In this document: piece by piece, positions 19,456 through 28,639 of the stretch
Layout of the letters: each line of letters opens with the position of its first letter
Position numbering within the stretch: the stretch's first letter is position 1
From: an uncultured Gammaproteobacteria bacterium
Lineage (GTDB): Bacteria > Pseudomonadota > Gammaproteobacteria > DRJJ01
Length of the DNA stretch: 42,228 bases
Assembly (NCBI GenBank): GCA_947258795.1
Contig: CAMYJU010000021.1
Coordinates: forward strand, 1-42,228
Reading direction: 5' to 3'
The notes under the pieces: model-generated
The model's input: the letters and a program-made list of their open reading frames with translations, nothing else
Told to the model about the DNA's origin: nothing
Databases searched by the model: none
Position numbers and translations under genes: made by a program

Positions 19456-20200
19456 GCGCCTCCATTTCCAGCAGCTTTTGGGTCTCTTCAGCATCCGGGA
19501 ACCTGGCCTTTAACAGCAGGGACTGACTGGCCACTGCATCCCTGTCACCCAGGGCCTTTTCAACCTGGATACTCAGCCACAGACTTTCCGGGCCCGGTTG
19601 CGCCACCTCGGCATATCTTTGCAAATAGCCACGAGCACTAAGTGCCTTGCCGTTCTGATAACTCAGTGTTGCCATCTGGAACAGCGCAATCGGGAATTTT
19701 GGATTCTTGCGCAGGGCCGCGCGGAACTCGCCCTCCGCCTTTTTGGCATCCTTGGAACGCAGTGCGCACATACCGGCATTGGTGTAGGCGTATTCCGGTG
19801 TCCTGTATAGCGGGTTTTTCACGGCGGCCTGGTATTGTTCATAGGCCTCGCTGTAACGCTCCTGTGCACACAGGAATGCACCAAAATTGTTTCGTATCAG
19901 CGAATTACTTTCATCCAGCCTGACTGCCTCCCGGTAGGCTGATTCCGCCTGGTCATGCTCACCGAGCCGATCATACAACAGGGCAAGGGCACCATGCACA
20001 CGCGGGTCATCCGGATTATATTGCCGCGCCTTATCCAGGTTCTTCATAGCCTCCGAATACTTCTCATCCTGCATATAGGCAACACCCAGTTCCAGGTTGA
20101 TGTTGCTGATCTTGTCATCCGGTGATTCACGAACATTTTTTTCCGTGCATGCTGTCAATGATGTCGAGAGCATGAGCAGAATCAACACTGCCTGCTTCAT
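19448..20200 (-). CDS. pilF: Type IV pilus biogenesis lipoprotein PilF/PilW (TPR)
   Basis: Outer-membrane lipoprotein pilotin needed for multimerisation of the PilQ secretin. A lipoprotein signal ends in LTAC (Cys18). The mature protein is a run of TPR units ([71 protein letters not shown], and others). At 250 residues it matches the family. The ATG overlaps the rlmN stop (ATGA). The gene order rlmN-pilF-rodZ-ispG is as in Pseudomonas. No other pilus genes are in the window. Confidence 0.93.
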   Translation of the reverse strand: MKQAVLILLMLSTSLTACTEKNVRESPDDKISNINLELGVAYMQDEKYSEAMKNLDKARQYNPDDPRVHGALALLYDRLGEHDQAESAYREAVRLDESNSLIRNNFGAFLCAQERYSEAYEQYQAAVKNPLYRTPEYAYTNAGMCALRSKDAKKAEGEFRAALRKNPKFPIALFQMATLSYQNGKALSARGYLQRYAEVAQPGPESLWLSIQVEKALGDRDAVASQSLLLKARFPDAEETQKLLEMEAHE

Positions 20201-21339
20201 AGTCGTCCTTCCTCTATCTCAATCGCCACCTGACCCAGGCGCTGGCTACGGCGGGTACGGTCTTTGATATTACCCACCAGTTGTCCGCAGGCAGCATCCA
20301 CATCATTGCCACGGGTTTTTCTTATAATGGTTACGATACCCGCTTCGGTTATGCGGTTACGGAAATACTCCATGGTCTGCTCAGTGGAACAGGTATAGGG
20401 TGTTCCCGGATACGGATTAAAAGGTATCAGGTTCAGCTTCGCAGGAACAGTGCGCAACAGACGAATCAATTGCTCGGCATGTTCCGGTTTGTCATTAACA
20501 CCGGCCAGCATGACGTATTCAAAAGTTACCCGGCGACGGGGCTTGCCCTCGACATAACGCCGGCAGGCGGCCATCAATTGCTTGATCGGGTATTTTTTGT
20601 TTATCGGTACCAGCTCATTGCGCAGCTCATCATTGGGTGCATGCAGGGAAACAGCCAGGCTGACATCAGTCAGCTCGCGCATCCGTTCCAGTGCCGGTAC
20701 GACACCTGAGGTGCTTAGGGTTATCTTGCGTTTGGATATACCGAACGCGTAGTCCTCGGTCATGACATCGATCGCACGTATCACATTATCAAGATTCATC
20801 AGCGGCTCACCCATGCCCATCAGCACGATATTGGTGATGACATGTTCGCCGCGATTTTCACTGCGGCCGATGCGATCGGTTGCAAACAGGATCTGACCGA
20901 CGATCTCGGCAGTGGACAGGTTGCGATTGAAGCCCTGGGTAGCGGTTGAACAGAAGGTGCAATTCAGGGTACAGCCAACCTGGCTGGATACACACAGCGT
21001 CGCCCGGTCGGTCTCCGGGATATAAACGGTTTCGATCGCATTGCCGCTGTCGACACGTAGCAGCCATTTGACCGTGCCATCGGCAGACGGATGTTCCTCG
21101 ATACATTCAGGCAAAGTAACCCCGGCCTCCTGTGCCAGTTTGGCGCGCAAGGCCTTGCTGAAGTTGGTCATCTGCTCAAAATCATAGACACCTTCGTGAT
21201 AAATCCATTTCAGCAACTGTGTGGCACGGAATGACTTTTCGCCCTTTTCGGCAAAATAGGTCTCCAGCTCCGGCCTGTTGAAATCAAGCAGGTTGGTCTG
21301 TGTATGTGTCTCAGCCACGTTTAACTCTCGCCGTTGCAT
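20197..21339 (-). CDS. rlmN: Dual-specificity 23S rRNA/tRNA adenine C2-methyltransferase RlmN
   Basis: Radical SAM enzyme making m2A2503 in 23S rRNA and m2A37 in some tRNAs. The cluster-binding motif CTLNCTFC has Cys123, Cys127 and Cys130. The two mechanistic cysteines are present: Cys116 (TLCVSSQVG) and Cys351 (DAACGQL). The GMGEPLMN glycine-rich SAM site and the N-terminal RNA-binding helices ([16 protein letters not shown]) are clear. Length 380 is normal. A GTG at codon 8 preceded by GAGAG is an alternative start. First gene of the block running to der; a terminator separates it from the isc operon upstream. Confidence 0.97.
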   Translation of the reverse strand: MQRRELNVAETHTQTNLLDFNRPELETYFAEKGEKSFRATQLLKWIYHEGVYDFEQMTNFSKALRAKLAQEAGVTLPECIEEHPSADGTVKWLLRVDSGNAIETVYIPETDRATLCVSSQVGCTLNCTFCSTATQGFNRNLSTAEIVGQILFATDRIGRSENRGEHVITNIVLMGMGEPLMNLDNVIRAIDVMTEDYAFGISKRKITLSTSGVVPALERMRELTDVSLAVSLHAPNDELRNELVPINKKYPIKQLMAACRRYVEGKPRRRVTFEYVMLAGVNDKPEHAEQLIRLLRTVPAKLNLIPFNPYPGTPYTCSTEQTMEYFRNRITEAGIVTIIRKTRGNDVDAACGQLVGNIKDRTRRSQRLGQVAIEIEEGRL

Positions 21340-21445
21340 GCATCTGCCACTGTTGTGCCGGATACATTCAATCCGGCTCCCACACCATACTCGGTACCGC
21401 CGTTTCGCAGCTACAATCGTATGGCTCGCTACAATCAGCCTATTC

Positions 21446-21480
21446 TAACAAAATAAACCCGCGTAGATCGCGGGTTTATT
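21446..21480 (-). terminator. Intrinsic terminator of the isc operon
   Basis: A 12-bp perfect stem AATAAACCCGCG (21452-21463) / CGCGGGTTTATT (21469-21480) has a 5-nt loop; on the minus strand it is followed by a T-rich TTTATTTTG. It lies 125 nt after iscX and about 110 nt before rlmN, on the transcript reading out of isc. Confidence 0.88.
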
Positions 21481-21604
21481 AAAATTATCATAAAGTTAGA
21501 ACTCATCCAGCGCGGCACTGTGAAGCCCTTCCCAAACCCGACCGGCCGCCCGGTCTGTTTTTGCCTGAAAATTCAACTCACTGTTTTTATTGTATTTATC
21601 CAGG

Positions 21605-21805
21605 TCAGTCTTGCTCTTCCAGCCAGGCCATCTGGATCGCCTCAAGGATTTTCTCGCCTGAGTGCTCCGGATCGTCATCAAAATCCTCCAGTTCCATGAC
21701 CCATTCGCGTAGTTCGGTAAAACGGACCTGCATCGGATCCACATCCGGGTATTTTTCTTCGAGCTCGATCGCAATATCCTGTGTATCTATCCATTTCAGA
21801 CCCAT
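21605..21805 (-). CDS. iscX: Fe-S cluster assembly protein IscX
   Basis: Small acidic protein (66 residues) that binds IscS and iron and modulates cluster assembly. The sequence is characteristic: LKWIDTQDIAIELEEKYPDVDP, VRFTELREWVMELEDFDDDP and EKILEAIQMAWLEE. The length equals that of E. coli IscX. Last gene of the isc operon, 9 nt after fdx. A longer overlapping frame on the same strand (21496-21774) is not a gene. Confidence 0.96.
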   Translation of the reverse strand: MGLKWIDTQDIAIELEEKYPDVDPMQVRFTELREWVMELEDFDDDPEHSGEKILEAIQMAWLEEQD

Positions 21806-21814
21806 GCTGTCACC

Positions 21815-22153
21815 TCAATGATGTTCAGACACCATGTTAATGGTGTATTTCGGTATCTCTATGACCAGATCAGTATCGCCGACCTTTGCCTGGCAGCTCA
21901 GACGCGAATCCGGCTCCAGCCCCCAGGCCTTGTCGAGCAGGTCGTCTTCGGTCTCGGTCGATTCTTCCAGCGTATCAAAGCCCTCACGCACATAGACATG
22001 ACAGGTGGTGCAGGCGCAGGATTTCTCACAGGCGTGTTCGATCTCGATACCGCCATGCAAGGCCGCGTCACAAATAGTGGTACCCGGCTCTACCTCCAGT
22101 ACCGCCCCTTCAGGACACAGTTCCTCATGTGGCAAGATAATAATTTGTGTCAT
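21815..22153 (-). CDS. fdx: ISC-type [2Fe-2S] ferredoxin
   Basis: Electron donor for Fe-S cluster assembly. With the ATG at 22153 (112 residues) the four ligands are Cys42, Cys48, Cys51 and Cys87 (ACEKSCACTTC, RLSCQA), identical in position to E. coli Fdx. The N-terminus MTQIIILPHEELCPEG aligns exactly with the family. An ATG three codons upstream overlaps the hscA stop but puts AGGA directly against the start codon, so it is less likely. Lies between hscA and iscX. Confidence 0.97.
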   Translation of the reverse strand: MTQIIILPHEELCPEGAVLEVEPGTTICDAALHGGIEIEHACEKSCACTTCHVYVREGFDTLEESTETEDDLLDKAWGLEPDSRLSCQAKVGDTDLVIEIPKYTINMVSEHH

Positions 22154-22158
22154 CAATT

Positions 22159-24042
22159 TCATTCCTGGTCAAATTCACTCACAGCATGCCCTGACATGGC
22201 ACGCTGTATACTGGCGTTCATACGCCTTTCTACATAGGCTGCGCAGACCTTTTCGAGGCCGGCAATATCTTTCTTGATCGTTTCAGGGCGGTCTGATCCG
22301 GCACGGGTCCTGATCAGATTCTGCAAAGCCTGTTCGATCTGCTGACGCTCGCTTGCATCCAGATAATCATCGGCATCTTCGGCCATCGCGGCCTGTAATG
22401 CCTCGATTACCCTGTCCGCCTCGACCTGTTGTTCGCGCAAGCGTCGCGTTTCCATATCATCCTGCGCATGATCCATGGAATCACGCAGCATGGATTCGAT
22501 CTCGGTATCGGTCAAACCATAAGAGGGCTTGACCTCGATACCACTTTGCGCGCCGCTGGTCTGTTCCTGCGCGGTAACGCTGAGCAGGCCGTCGGCATCC
22601 ACCTGGAAGGTGACGCGAATGCGGGCGGCGCCGGCCACCATCGGCGGGATGTCATGCAGCGCGAAGCGTGCCAGTGAACGACTGTCCTCTACGGTCTCGC
22701 GCTCACCCTGTAGCACATGGATCGACATCGCGGTCTGGCCATCCTTGTAGGTGGTGAACTCCTGTGCCTTGGCAACCGGAATGGTGGTATTACGATGGAT
22801 AAGCTTTTCCACCAGACCACCCATGGTCTCCAGACCCAACGATAACGGAATCACATCCAGCAGCAGCATTTCGTCGTCCGGCTTGTTACCAGCCAGCACA
22901 TCGGCCTGGCGTGCCGCACCGATTGCGACCACCTTGTCCGGGTCGATATTGACCAGCGGATCCCGATCAAAAAACGTTCTGACCCGTTCCCGTACCTGTA
23001 ACACGCGGGTGGAGCCACCGACCATGACCACCTCATTGATCTGGTCCACAGTCACACCGGCATCACGGAGGGCACGACGGCATGGACTCAGGGTCTTGCT
23101 GATCAACGGATCGATCAGGGCATTCAGCTGTTCACGCGTCAGCACGCTGCTCCAGTCCTGGCCATTTTCCAGCGCTACACTGAGCTCGATCTGTTCCTGC
23201 CCGGTCAGGGCCTCCTTGGCAGACCGCGCCAGCTTCATCAATTGCCGGAACAGGGCCGGCCCCGGGTTCTGATCCAGCCCGGCCTGTTCAATCAGCCAGC
23301 GCGCGATAGCCATATCCATGTCGTCCCCACCGAGCGCCGAGTCACCGGCCGTGGCCAGTACCTCGAACACACCCTTGTTCAGACGCAGGATCGAAATATC
23401 GAAGGTTCCACCACCGAGGTCGTAGATCGCAAACACCCCTTCGGCGTCATGATCCAGTCCGTAGGCGATCGCCGCCGCGGTCGGTTCGTTCAGCAGACGC
23501 AGCACATTCAGGCCGGCCAGGGTTGCGGCATCCTTGGTTGCCTGGCGCTGGGCCTCGTCAAAATAGGCCGGTACGGTGATCACGGCACCGCTCAGCTCGC
23601 CCCCCAGAGACTGCTGCGCACGGTCTTTCAGGGTTTTCAGGATCTCGGCCGAGATCTCCACCGCGCTAACGTCACCGGCAACCGTGCGGATGCGCGGCAC
23701 CGCTGTATCGGTGTCGACAAATTCGTATGGCAACTGGCTGCCCAGGTGCCTGATATCGGCAACCCCGCGTCCCATCAGTCTTTTCACCGATACGATGGTA
23801 TTATGCGGGTCTTCGGTAGCCTGGTCATGGGCTGCCGTACCAACTATCACGCCGCTATCTTCCAGGTAACGCACCACCGAAGGCAATAAATGCCGATGCT
23901 CGCTATCGGCCAGGGTTTCCGCCTGACCACTGCGTACCGTCGCCACCAGTGAATTGGTCGTACCCAGGTCGATGCCGACCGCGAGACGATGCTCGTGCGG
24001 CGCAGTGGATTCGCCCGGTTCTGATATCTGCAGTAATGCCAT
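22159..24042 (-). CDS. hscA: Fe-S assembly Hsp70 chaperone HscA
   Basis: Specialised Hsp70 that, with HscB, binds the LPPVK motif of IscU and promotes cluster transfer. The 627 residues have the N-terminal ATPase domain with GIDLGTTNS (about 23-31) and [12 protein letters not shown], plus [10 protein letters not shown]. The substrate-binding domain starts near residue 395 ([14 protein letters not shown]) and the helical lid includes [19 protein letters not shown]. The length is close to E. coli (616). Adjacent to hscB and fdx in canonical order. Confidence 0.98.
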   Translation of the reverse strand: MALLQISEPGESTAPHEHRLAVGIDLGTTNSLVATVRSGQAETLADSEHRHLLPSVVRYLEDSGVIVGTAAHDQATEDPHNTIVSVKRLMGRGVADIRHLGSQLPYEFVDTDTAVPRIRTVAGDVSAVEISAEILKTLKDRAQQSLGGELSGAVITVPAYFDEAQRQATKDAATLAGLNVLRLLNEPTAAAIAYGLDHDAEGVFAIYDLGGGTFDISILRLNKGVFEVLATAGDSALGGDDMDMAIARWLIEQAGLDQNPGPALFRQLMKLARSAKEALTGQEQIELSVALENGQDWSSVLTREQLNALIDPLISKTLSPCRRALRDAGVTVDQINEVVMVGGSTRVLQVRERVRTFFDRDPLVNIDPDKVVAIGAARQADVLAGNKPDDEMLLLDVIPLSLGLETMGGLVEKLIHRNTTIPVAKAQEFTTYKDGQTAMSIHVLQGERETVEDSRSLARFALHDIPPMVAGAARIRVTFQVDADGLLSVTAQEQTSGAQSGIEVKPSYGLTDTEIESMLRDSMDHAQDDMETRRLREQQVEADRVIEALQAAMAEDADDYLDASERQQIEQALQNLIRTRAGSDRPETIKKDIAGLEKVCAAYVERRMNASIQRAMSGHAVSEFDQE

Positions 24043-24088
24043 GCCTGTATCCTGTTGTATGTCCTATGTCTGCCCGACTGTCACCATT

Positions 24089-24628
24089 TTACAGGGCATC
24101 TTCCAGTTCCGCCTCAATAGATTCCGCCTCCTGGCGCAGTTTATAGATAAACTGCAATTGCAGCACCACATCACGTGCCGCATCCAGATCATGTTTAGCA
24201 AAGCATTCCATCAGTTTGCCGGTCAGTTGCCTGATCCAGTCCTGGACCTGATCAAGAATATCACCGGTCACTGACAACGGATCGGTTTGATCACGTACTT
24301 CACTTAATGCCTCACGTAGCTCCATCTGGTGCATCAAAAATTCGGCATCCATGACCGAACTGGTTTGCTCATCCAGCTGGATCTGATTCAGCGAAAGCAA
24401 GTAACGCGCCCGCTGCATGGTATCACGCAGTGTTTCGTAGGCCTCATTGATCCTGGCGGCGTGCTGAACCGACAAACGCCTTTCCTGGTCCGTTGCATTG
24501 ACAAAGCGGTCGGGGTGAACCGCCTGTTGCATCTGACGGTAGCGCGCGGTCAACTGCTGCTGGTCGATGTTGAAATCAACCGGCAATTCAAACAGTTCGA
24601 AATAATTACTGGATAAGATCAGATCCAT
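24089..24628 (-). CDS. hscB: Fe-S assembly J-protein co-chaperone HscB
   Basis: J-domain protein that delivers IscU to HscA and stimulates its ATPase. The J domain occupies about 1-75 with the HPD motif at 38-40 (QAVHPDRFVN). The C-terminal domain is a three-helix bundle (EFLMHQMELREALSEV ... YKLRQEAESIEAELEDAL) that binds IscU. At 179 residues it matches the family (171 in E. coli). Separated from iscA by a 92-nt gap holding a strong hairpin, and from hscA by 46 nt. Confidence 0.97.
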   Translation of the reverse strand: MDLILSSNYFELFELPVDFNIDQQQLTARYRQMQQAVHPDRFVNATDQERRLSVQHAARINEAYETLRDTMQRARYLLSLNQIQLDEQTSSVMDAEFLMHQMELREALSEVRDQTDPLSVTGDILDQVQDWIRQLTGKLMECFAKHDLDAARDVVLQLQFIYKLRQEAESIEAELEDAL

Positions 24629-24645
24629 CAGATGTAGTATTCTGT

Positions 24646-24670
24646 AGACAGGCGCCGGTGGCGCCTGTCT
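24646..24670 (-). repeat. Perfect 11-bp hairpin between iscA and hscB
   Basis: AGACAGGCGCC (24646-24656) and GGCGCCTGTCT (24660-24670) form a perfect stem with a 3-nt loop in the iscA-hscB gap. On the transcribed strand it is not followed by a U-run, so it is more likely an mRNA processing or stabilising element, or an attenuator, than a full terminator. Confidence 0.75.
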
Positions 24671-24720
24671 ATGTCGTCAGTGTCTGATTCAAGCGTCTGC
24701 AATCGACAGGATGTCGGAAA

Positions 24721-25044
24721 TCATACGTTAAAGCTTTCTCCGCAACCACACATGTCCTTGACGTTGGGGTTATTGAATTTGAAGCCTTCGTTGAGTCCTT
24801 CTTTTGTAAAATCCAGCTCGGTGCCATCCAGATATACCAGGCTCTTCGGACTCACGATGATCTTGACTCCCTGGTGCTCAAACACCTGATCGCCTTCCTC
24901 GACCTCGTCTACAAACTCCAGCACATAGGCCATACCGGAGCATCCCGTGGTCTTGACACCCAGGCGCAGACCCTGGCCCTTGCCACGATTTTCGAGAAAC
25001 TTCTTGACCCGGTCGGCCGCAGCCTCTGTTAGTGTAATCGCCAT
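24721..25044 (-). CDS. iscA: Fe-S cluster A-type carrier IscA
   Basis: A-type carrier delivering [4Fe-4S] clusters to apo-proteins. The 107 residues contain the three invariant cysteines Cys35 (TTGCSGMAY), Cys99 and Cys101 (MCGCGESF). Length and N-terminus ([17 protein letters not shown]) match E. coli IscA. Lies 45 nt after iscU in canonical order. Confidence 0.98.
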   Translation of the reverse strand: MAITLTEAAADRVKKFLENRGKGQGLRLGVKTTGCSGMAYVLEFVDEVEEGDQVFEHQGVKIIVSPKSLVYLDGTELDFTKEGLNEGFKFNNPNVKDMCGCGESFNV

Positions 25045-25089
25045 AATACAGTACCCACTATCTACTACCTGTGATACAACATCCGGATA

Positions 25090-25500
25090 TCAGGCGCTTT
25101 GCTGAGTATCGTCCGACGCGTCACCATTTTTGCTCTGATAATCCTCGATGGCAGCCTTAATCGCATCTTCTGCCAGTACCGAACAGTGCACTTTTACCGG
25201 CGGCAGTTCGAGTTCTTCAGCAATCTCGGTGTTCTTGATTTCACGCGCCTGGTCCAGGGTCTTGCCCTTGACCCACTCGGTCAACAGTGAGCTAGACGCA
25301 ATCGCGGAACCACAACCATAGGTTTTGAACCGCGCATCCTCGATAACACCTTCCTGGTTGACCTTGATCTGCAACTTCATCACGTCGCCACATGCAGGCG
25401 CACCCACCATGCCCGTGCCGACTTTGGTGTCTGTTTTTTCAAACGAACCGACATTCCGCGGGTTTTCGTAATGGTCGAGTACTTTATTACTGTAAGACAT
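25090..25500 (-). CDS. iscU: Fe-S cluster scaffold IscU
   Basis: Scaffold on which [2Fe-2S] clusters are built from IscS sulfur. The 136 residues keep all ligands: Cys37, Asp39 (GAPACGD), Cys63 (YGCGSAIASS), His105 and Cys106 (KVHCSVLA). The HscA recognition motif LPPVK is at 99-103. The C-terminus has a short acidic extension (about 8 residues) relative to E. coli. GGAGGG precedes the ATG by 5 nt, predicting strong translation. Follows iscS by 40 nt. Confidence 0.98.
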   Translation of the reverse strand: MSYSNKVLDHYENPRNVGSFEKTDTKVGTGMVGAPACGDVMKLQIKVNQEGVIEDARFKTYGCGSAIASSSLLTEWVKGKTLDQAREIKNTEIAEELELPPVKVHCSVLAEDAIKAAIEDYQSKNGDASDDTQQSA

Positions 25501-25540
25501 GTCTACCCTCCTGAATTAAATCCTGTTTCTCAATAATCTG

Positions 25541-26770
25541 TTAATGAGCCGCCCACTGTACGGTGGAAAGATCGATACCTTCCTTGTACATATCCCAAAG
25601 CGGCGACAACTCACGCAATTTTTCAACCTGGGTTTTCAGCAGTCTGATGGTTTCATCGATATCCTGCTCGGTTGTGTAACGGCCAATGCTGAAACGGATG
25701 GAGCTGTGCGCCAGCTCGTCGTTTCTGCCCAGTGCGCGCAGTACATATGACGGTTCAAGACTGGCTGAGGTACAGGCCGAGCCGGAAGAAACCGCCAGGT
25801 CCTTGATTGCCATAATCAATGATTCGCCTTCAACATAGTTGAAGCTGACGTTCAAATTACCGGCGACACGCTGTTCGAGGTCACCATTAAGATACACCTC
25901 TTCCATCTCCTTGAAACCATTCCACAAGCGGTTCCGCAGACTCAGGATGCGGTCGTTTTCGGTCGCCATCTCTTCTTTCGCAATGCGGAAGGCCTCACCC
26001 ATACCCACAATCTGATGGGTGGCCAGCGTACCGGAGCGCATGCCGCGCTCATGACCCCCACCGTGCATCTGTGCCTCGATACGGGCACGCGGTTTACGCC
26101 GTACGTACAGGGCTCCTATGCCTTTCGGGCCGTACACCTTGTGCGCTGAAAATGACATCAGGTCCACCTTCAGCTGCTGCAGGTCTATCGGGATCTTGCC
26201 GGCACTCTGTGCCGCATCGACATGGAACAGGATGCCGCGTGCACGGGTCAGTTCGCCGATCGCGGCGATATCCTGAATCACGCCAATCTCGTTATTCACG
26301 TGCATGATCGACACCAGCACGGTGTCATCACGCAGGGCCTGTTCCAGTTTGGCAAGGTCGATCAGGCCGTTGTCCTCCGGATCGAGGTATGTGATCTCGT
26401 AGCCTTCACGTTCGAGTTGGCGGCAGCTGTCCAGCACCGCCTTGTGCTCGGTCTTGCAGGTTACGATATGTTTACCTTTTTTCTTGTAGAAATGCGCCAC
26501 ACCCTTGATCGCCAGGTTGTCGGACTCGGTCGCGCCCGAGGTCCAGACGATTTCACGCGGGTCGGCATTGACCAGGCCGGCCACATTCTTGCGCGCCTGC
26601 TTGATCGCCTCGTCCGCCTCCCAGCCATACGCGTGTGAACGCGATGCTGCATTGCCAAAATTGCCATCCATAACCAGATGACTGCACATCACATCTGCGA
26701 CACGCTGATCAACCGGGGTGGTTGCCGAATAGTCCAGATAGATTGGCCGTTTGACTTCGCTCACTGTCAC
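25541..26770 (-). CDS. iscS: Cysteine desulfurase IscS
   Basis: PLP enzyme that takes sulfur from cysteine as a persulfide and passes it to IscU and other acceptors. The 409 residues include the catalytic His109 ([11 protein letters not shown]), the PLP lysine Lys211 ([12 protein letters not shown]) and the mobile-loop Cys333 ([19 protein letters not shown]). The C-terminal IscU-docking tail [13 protein letters not shown] is conserved. It starts with GTG; a second GTG two codons later has better spacing (8 nt) from AGAGG. Very close to E. coli IscS, so it is the true housekeeping IscS, as opposed to the paralogue upstream. Confidence 0.98.
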   Translation of the reverse strand: MTVSEVKRPIYLDYSATTPVDQRVADVMCSHLVMDGNFGNAASRSHAYGWEADEAIKQARKNVAGLVNADPREIVWTSGATESDNLAIKGVAHFYKKKGKHIVTCKTEHKAVLDSCRQLEREGYEITYLDPEDNGLIDLAKLEQALRDDTVLVSIMHVNNEIGVIQDIAAIGELTRARGILFHVDAAQSAGKIPIDLQQLKVDLMSFSAHKVYGPKGIGALYVRRKPRARIEAQMHGGGHERGMRSGTLATHQIVGMGEAFRIAKEEMATENDRILSLRNRLWNGFKEMEEVYLNGDLEQRVAGNLNVSFNYVEGESLIMAIKDLAVSSGSACTSASLEPSYVLRALGRNDELAHSSIRFSIGRYTTEQDIDETIRLLKTQVEKLRELSPLWDMYKEGIDLSTVQWAAH

Positions 26771-26803
26771 TACCTCTTTAACAAATTGTTAGCTAAACAC
26801 TCA

Positions 26804-26824
26804 CGGGTAAAACCTGTTTACCCG
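26804..26824 (-). repeat. Perfect 8-bp hairpin between the two cysteine desulfurase genes
   Basis: CGGGTAAA (26804-26811) and TTTACCCG (26817-26824) flank a 5-nt loop, 12 nt downstream of the first desulfurase gene's stop on the transcribed strand. No U-run follows. It may separate expression of the paralogue from that of iscS. Confidence 0.65.
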
Positions 26825-26836
26825 GCCATCCTGTTT

Positions 26837-27985
26837 TTACCTTGCCGACATTGCGCTGAAGCGTTTCAGCATATCCAGCTGACCCTGCAAGGCATCACAA
26901 AATCCGTCAATCTCTTCCACACTGGTATCCTTGCCAGTACTCACGCGTATCGCGTTACGTGACAACTCCCTGTCTACCCCCATGGCCATCAACACATGAC
27001 TGGGTTCGTTGCTGCTGCTCGAACAGGCCGAGCCGCTGGAAACGGCATAGCCTTGCTGATCCAGGGTCAGCAACAGGGTCTCGCCATCAATACCCGCAAC
27101 ACCCAGTTGTACCGTGTTCACCACACGCTCTGCATCACGCGCAAACACCGTGACAGCCGGCATTGTATCCAGACGCTCCAGCAATCGGTCCTGTAGCGCC
27201 TGCATATGCTGCCGGCGTATGTCCAACTCAGAGACCGCCAGTTCAGCCGCCTTGCCGAAGCCGACGATCGCGGCGACATTCTCTGTACCGGCACGCAGGC
27301 CTTTCTCATGGCCGCCGCCGAACATCATCGGCACCAGTTCGACGCCCTCGCGCCTGATCAGTGCACCGACCCCCTTGGGACCATACAGCTTGTGCGCTGA
27401 CAGACTGACCAGGTCTACATCTGACAGCAGCGCCGGCAATGGTATTTTACCGGCTGCCTGTACCGCGTCGACATGCAGCATCGCCCCGGCCGCTGCCACC
27501 TGCTGCTTGATCGCCGCTATCGGCTGGATCACACCGGTCTCGTTATTGGCCAGCATCACTGATACCAGCCCGGCACCGCTGTCCAATACTGCCTGTGTGG
27601 CCGCGGTCGATACACAGCCGTTGGCCTGTACCGCTATCTCAACACACTCCGTGCCCTGAGCTGCCAGGTACTGGACCATTTCCAGTACTGACGAATGTTC
27701 AATAGCACTATAAGCCAGTGCAGTGTCCGGTCGTGATCGGATCACACCGGACAGGGCCAGGTTGTTGGCCTCGGTGCCACCGCTGGTGAAAATCACCTGT
27801 GATGGCTGTGCCCCTGTCAGTACCGCCACCTGTTCGCGTGCAACGTCGATCGCGGTGCGGGCGTAGCGTCCCGCCCTGTGTACACTGGACGGATTACCGT
27901 ACACATCCTGAAGATAAGGGCGCATTGCCTCAAACACCCGATCATCAACCCGCGTGGTTGCATTGTGATCGAGATAGGCTGTCAT
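26837..27985 (-). CDS. Second cysteine desulfurase (NifS/IscS-like paralogue) inside the isc operon
   Basis: A 382-residue class V aminotransferase-fold PLP enzyme. It has the catalytic His97 (AIEHSSVLEM), PLP lysine Lys199 (SLSAHKLYGPKG) and active-site loop Cys321 (SSGSACSSSSNEPSHVL), so it should release sulfur from cysteine. It is clearly diverged from the adjacent iscS and lacks the conserved SPLW...EGIDL tail through which IscS docks IscU, ending instead in a short helix. The ATG has AGGAG 5 nt upstream. It sits between iscR and iscS, so it shares IscR control. Similar extra desulfurases at this position occur in some gammaproteobacteria. Its sulfur acceptor is unknown; thiolation or another cluster system is possible. 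Confidence 0.93.
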   Translation of the reverse strand: MTAYLDHNATTRVDDRVFEAMRPYLQDVYGNPSSVHRAGRYARTAIDVAREQVAVLTGAQPSQVIFTSGGTEANNLALSGVIRSRPDTALAYSAIEHSSVLEMVQYLAAQGTECVEIAVQANGCVSTAATQAVLDSGAGLVSVMLANNETGVIQPIAAIKQQVAAAGAMLHVDAVQAAGKIPLPALLSDVDLVSLSAHKLYGPKGVGALIRREGVELVPMMFGGGHEKGLRAGTENVAAIVGFGKAAELAVSELDIRRQHMQALQDRLLERLDTMPAVTVFARDAERVVNTVQLGVAGIDGETLLLTLDQQGYAVSSGSACSSSSNEPSHVLMAMGVDRELSRNAIRVSTGKDTSVEEIDGFCDALQGQLDMLKRFSAMSAR

Positions 27986-28005
27986 ACTGCTCCTGTCATC
28001 ATCAG

Positions 28006-28035
28006 GCGACCGGGGCGTTTACATCCCCCGGTCGC
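28006..28035 (-). repeat. Perfect 10-bp hairpin directly after iscR
   Basis: GCGACCGGGG (28006-28015) and CCCCGGTCGC (28026-28035) form a GC-rich perfect stem with a 10-nt loop; it begins at the iscR stop codon and ends before the ribosome site of the next gene. E. coli has a structured iscR-iscS junction that preserves the iscR message when the rest is degraded; a similar role is inferred here. Confidence 0.75.
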
Positions 28036-28532
28036 TATACCCGTACCCGGCCCGAGTCCGGTTTGTCGTTGAGCGTGACATGGCGCTGACCCGATTTGTG
28101 GTCATCCTGCCGACGGGCAACATCCTGCACGCCATCACGGGCCACGACCTGGGCCAGACTGATACCATTCAGAAACGAATAAATCTGTTCGCTTAAATCA
28201 ACCCAGAGATCATGGGTCAGGCAGCGCTCGTCATCCTGACAGTTACCAAGACCACCACAGCGGGTTGTATCGACCTTCTCATCGACAGCAACAATCACAT
28301 CTGCAACCGGAATCTCGTCTGCATTGCGGCTCAGGGAATAACCCCCACCGGGACCTCGGGTACTGCGTACCAGCCCGGCACGACGCAAGCGGGTAAACAA
28401 TTGTTCCAGGTAAGACAGGGAGATACCCTGCCTTTCAGATATATCAGCCAGGGAGATCGGACCCTTCTCATAATGCAGTGTCAGATCCAGCATGGCTGTG
28501 ACCGCATAGCGACCTTTAGTTGTCAGTCTCAT
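28035..28532 (-). CDS. iscR: Rrf2-family Fe-S-sensing regulator IscR
   Basis: [2Fe-2S]-containing repressor of the isc operon, and activator or repressor elsewhere as apo-protein. The 165 residues have a winged helix (about 1-70; [42 protein letters not shown]) and the cluster ligands Cys92, Cys98, Cys104 and His107 ([20 protein letters not shown]), all conserved. The C-terminus is a charged tail. First gene of the isc operon; an IscR-type operator overlaps its promoter, so autoregulation is expected. The ATG start is the family N-terminus. Confidence 0.98.
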   Translation of the reverse strand: MRLTTKGRYAVTAMLDLTLHYEKGPISLADISERQGISLSYLEQLFTRLRRAGLVRSTRGPGGGYSLSRNADEIPVADVIVAVDEKVDTTRCGGLGNCQDDERCLTHDLWVDLSEQIYSFLNGISLAQVVARDGVQDVARRQDDHKSGQRHVTLNDKPDSGRVRV

Positions 28533-28607
28533 TGTGTTTACCTGTGTTTCTGAATATACTTATCGGATTCGCAGGATTGCGAAAATTCCCGAGTAATTCT
28601 GTCAGAT

Positions 28608-28635
28608 ATTATACAATTCCGACTATTTTAGTCAA
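28608..28635 (-). promoter_or_regulatory. iscR (isc operon) promoter
   Basis: On the minus strand TTGACT (28630-28635) and TATAAT (28608-28613) are separated by 16 nt, a near-consensus sigma-70 promoter. It would start transcription about 70 nt before the iscR ATG. Confidence 0.8.
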
Positions 28636-28639
28636 CTAT
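28615..28639 (-). promoter_or_regulatory. Type 1 IscR-binding site over the isc promoter
   Basis: The minus strand reads ATAGTTGACTAAAATAGTC followed by GGAATT, which fits the E. coli type 1 IscR consensus ATASYYGACTRWWWYAGTC-RRSTAT except in the last few bases. The half-sites GACT and AGTC are perfectly symmetric. It covers the -35 box, so holo-IscR should repress. Its left arm touches the cysE stop codon. Confidence 0.85.

Noticed and set aside
21496-21774. A 92-codon frame overlapping iscX on the same strand
   Set aside because: The overlapped part is iscX in another frame, and the remaining tail has no family features.
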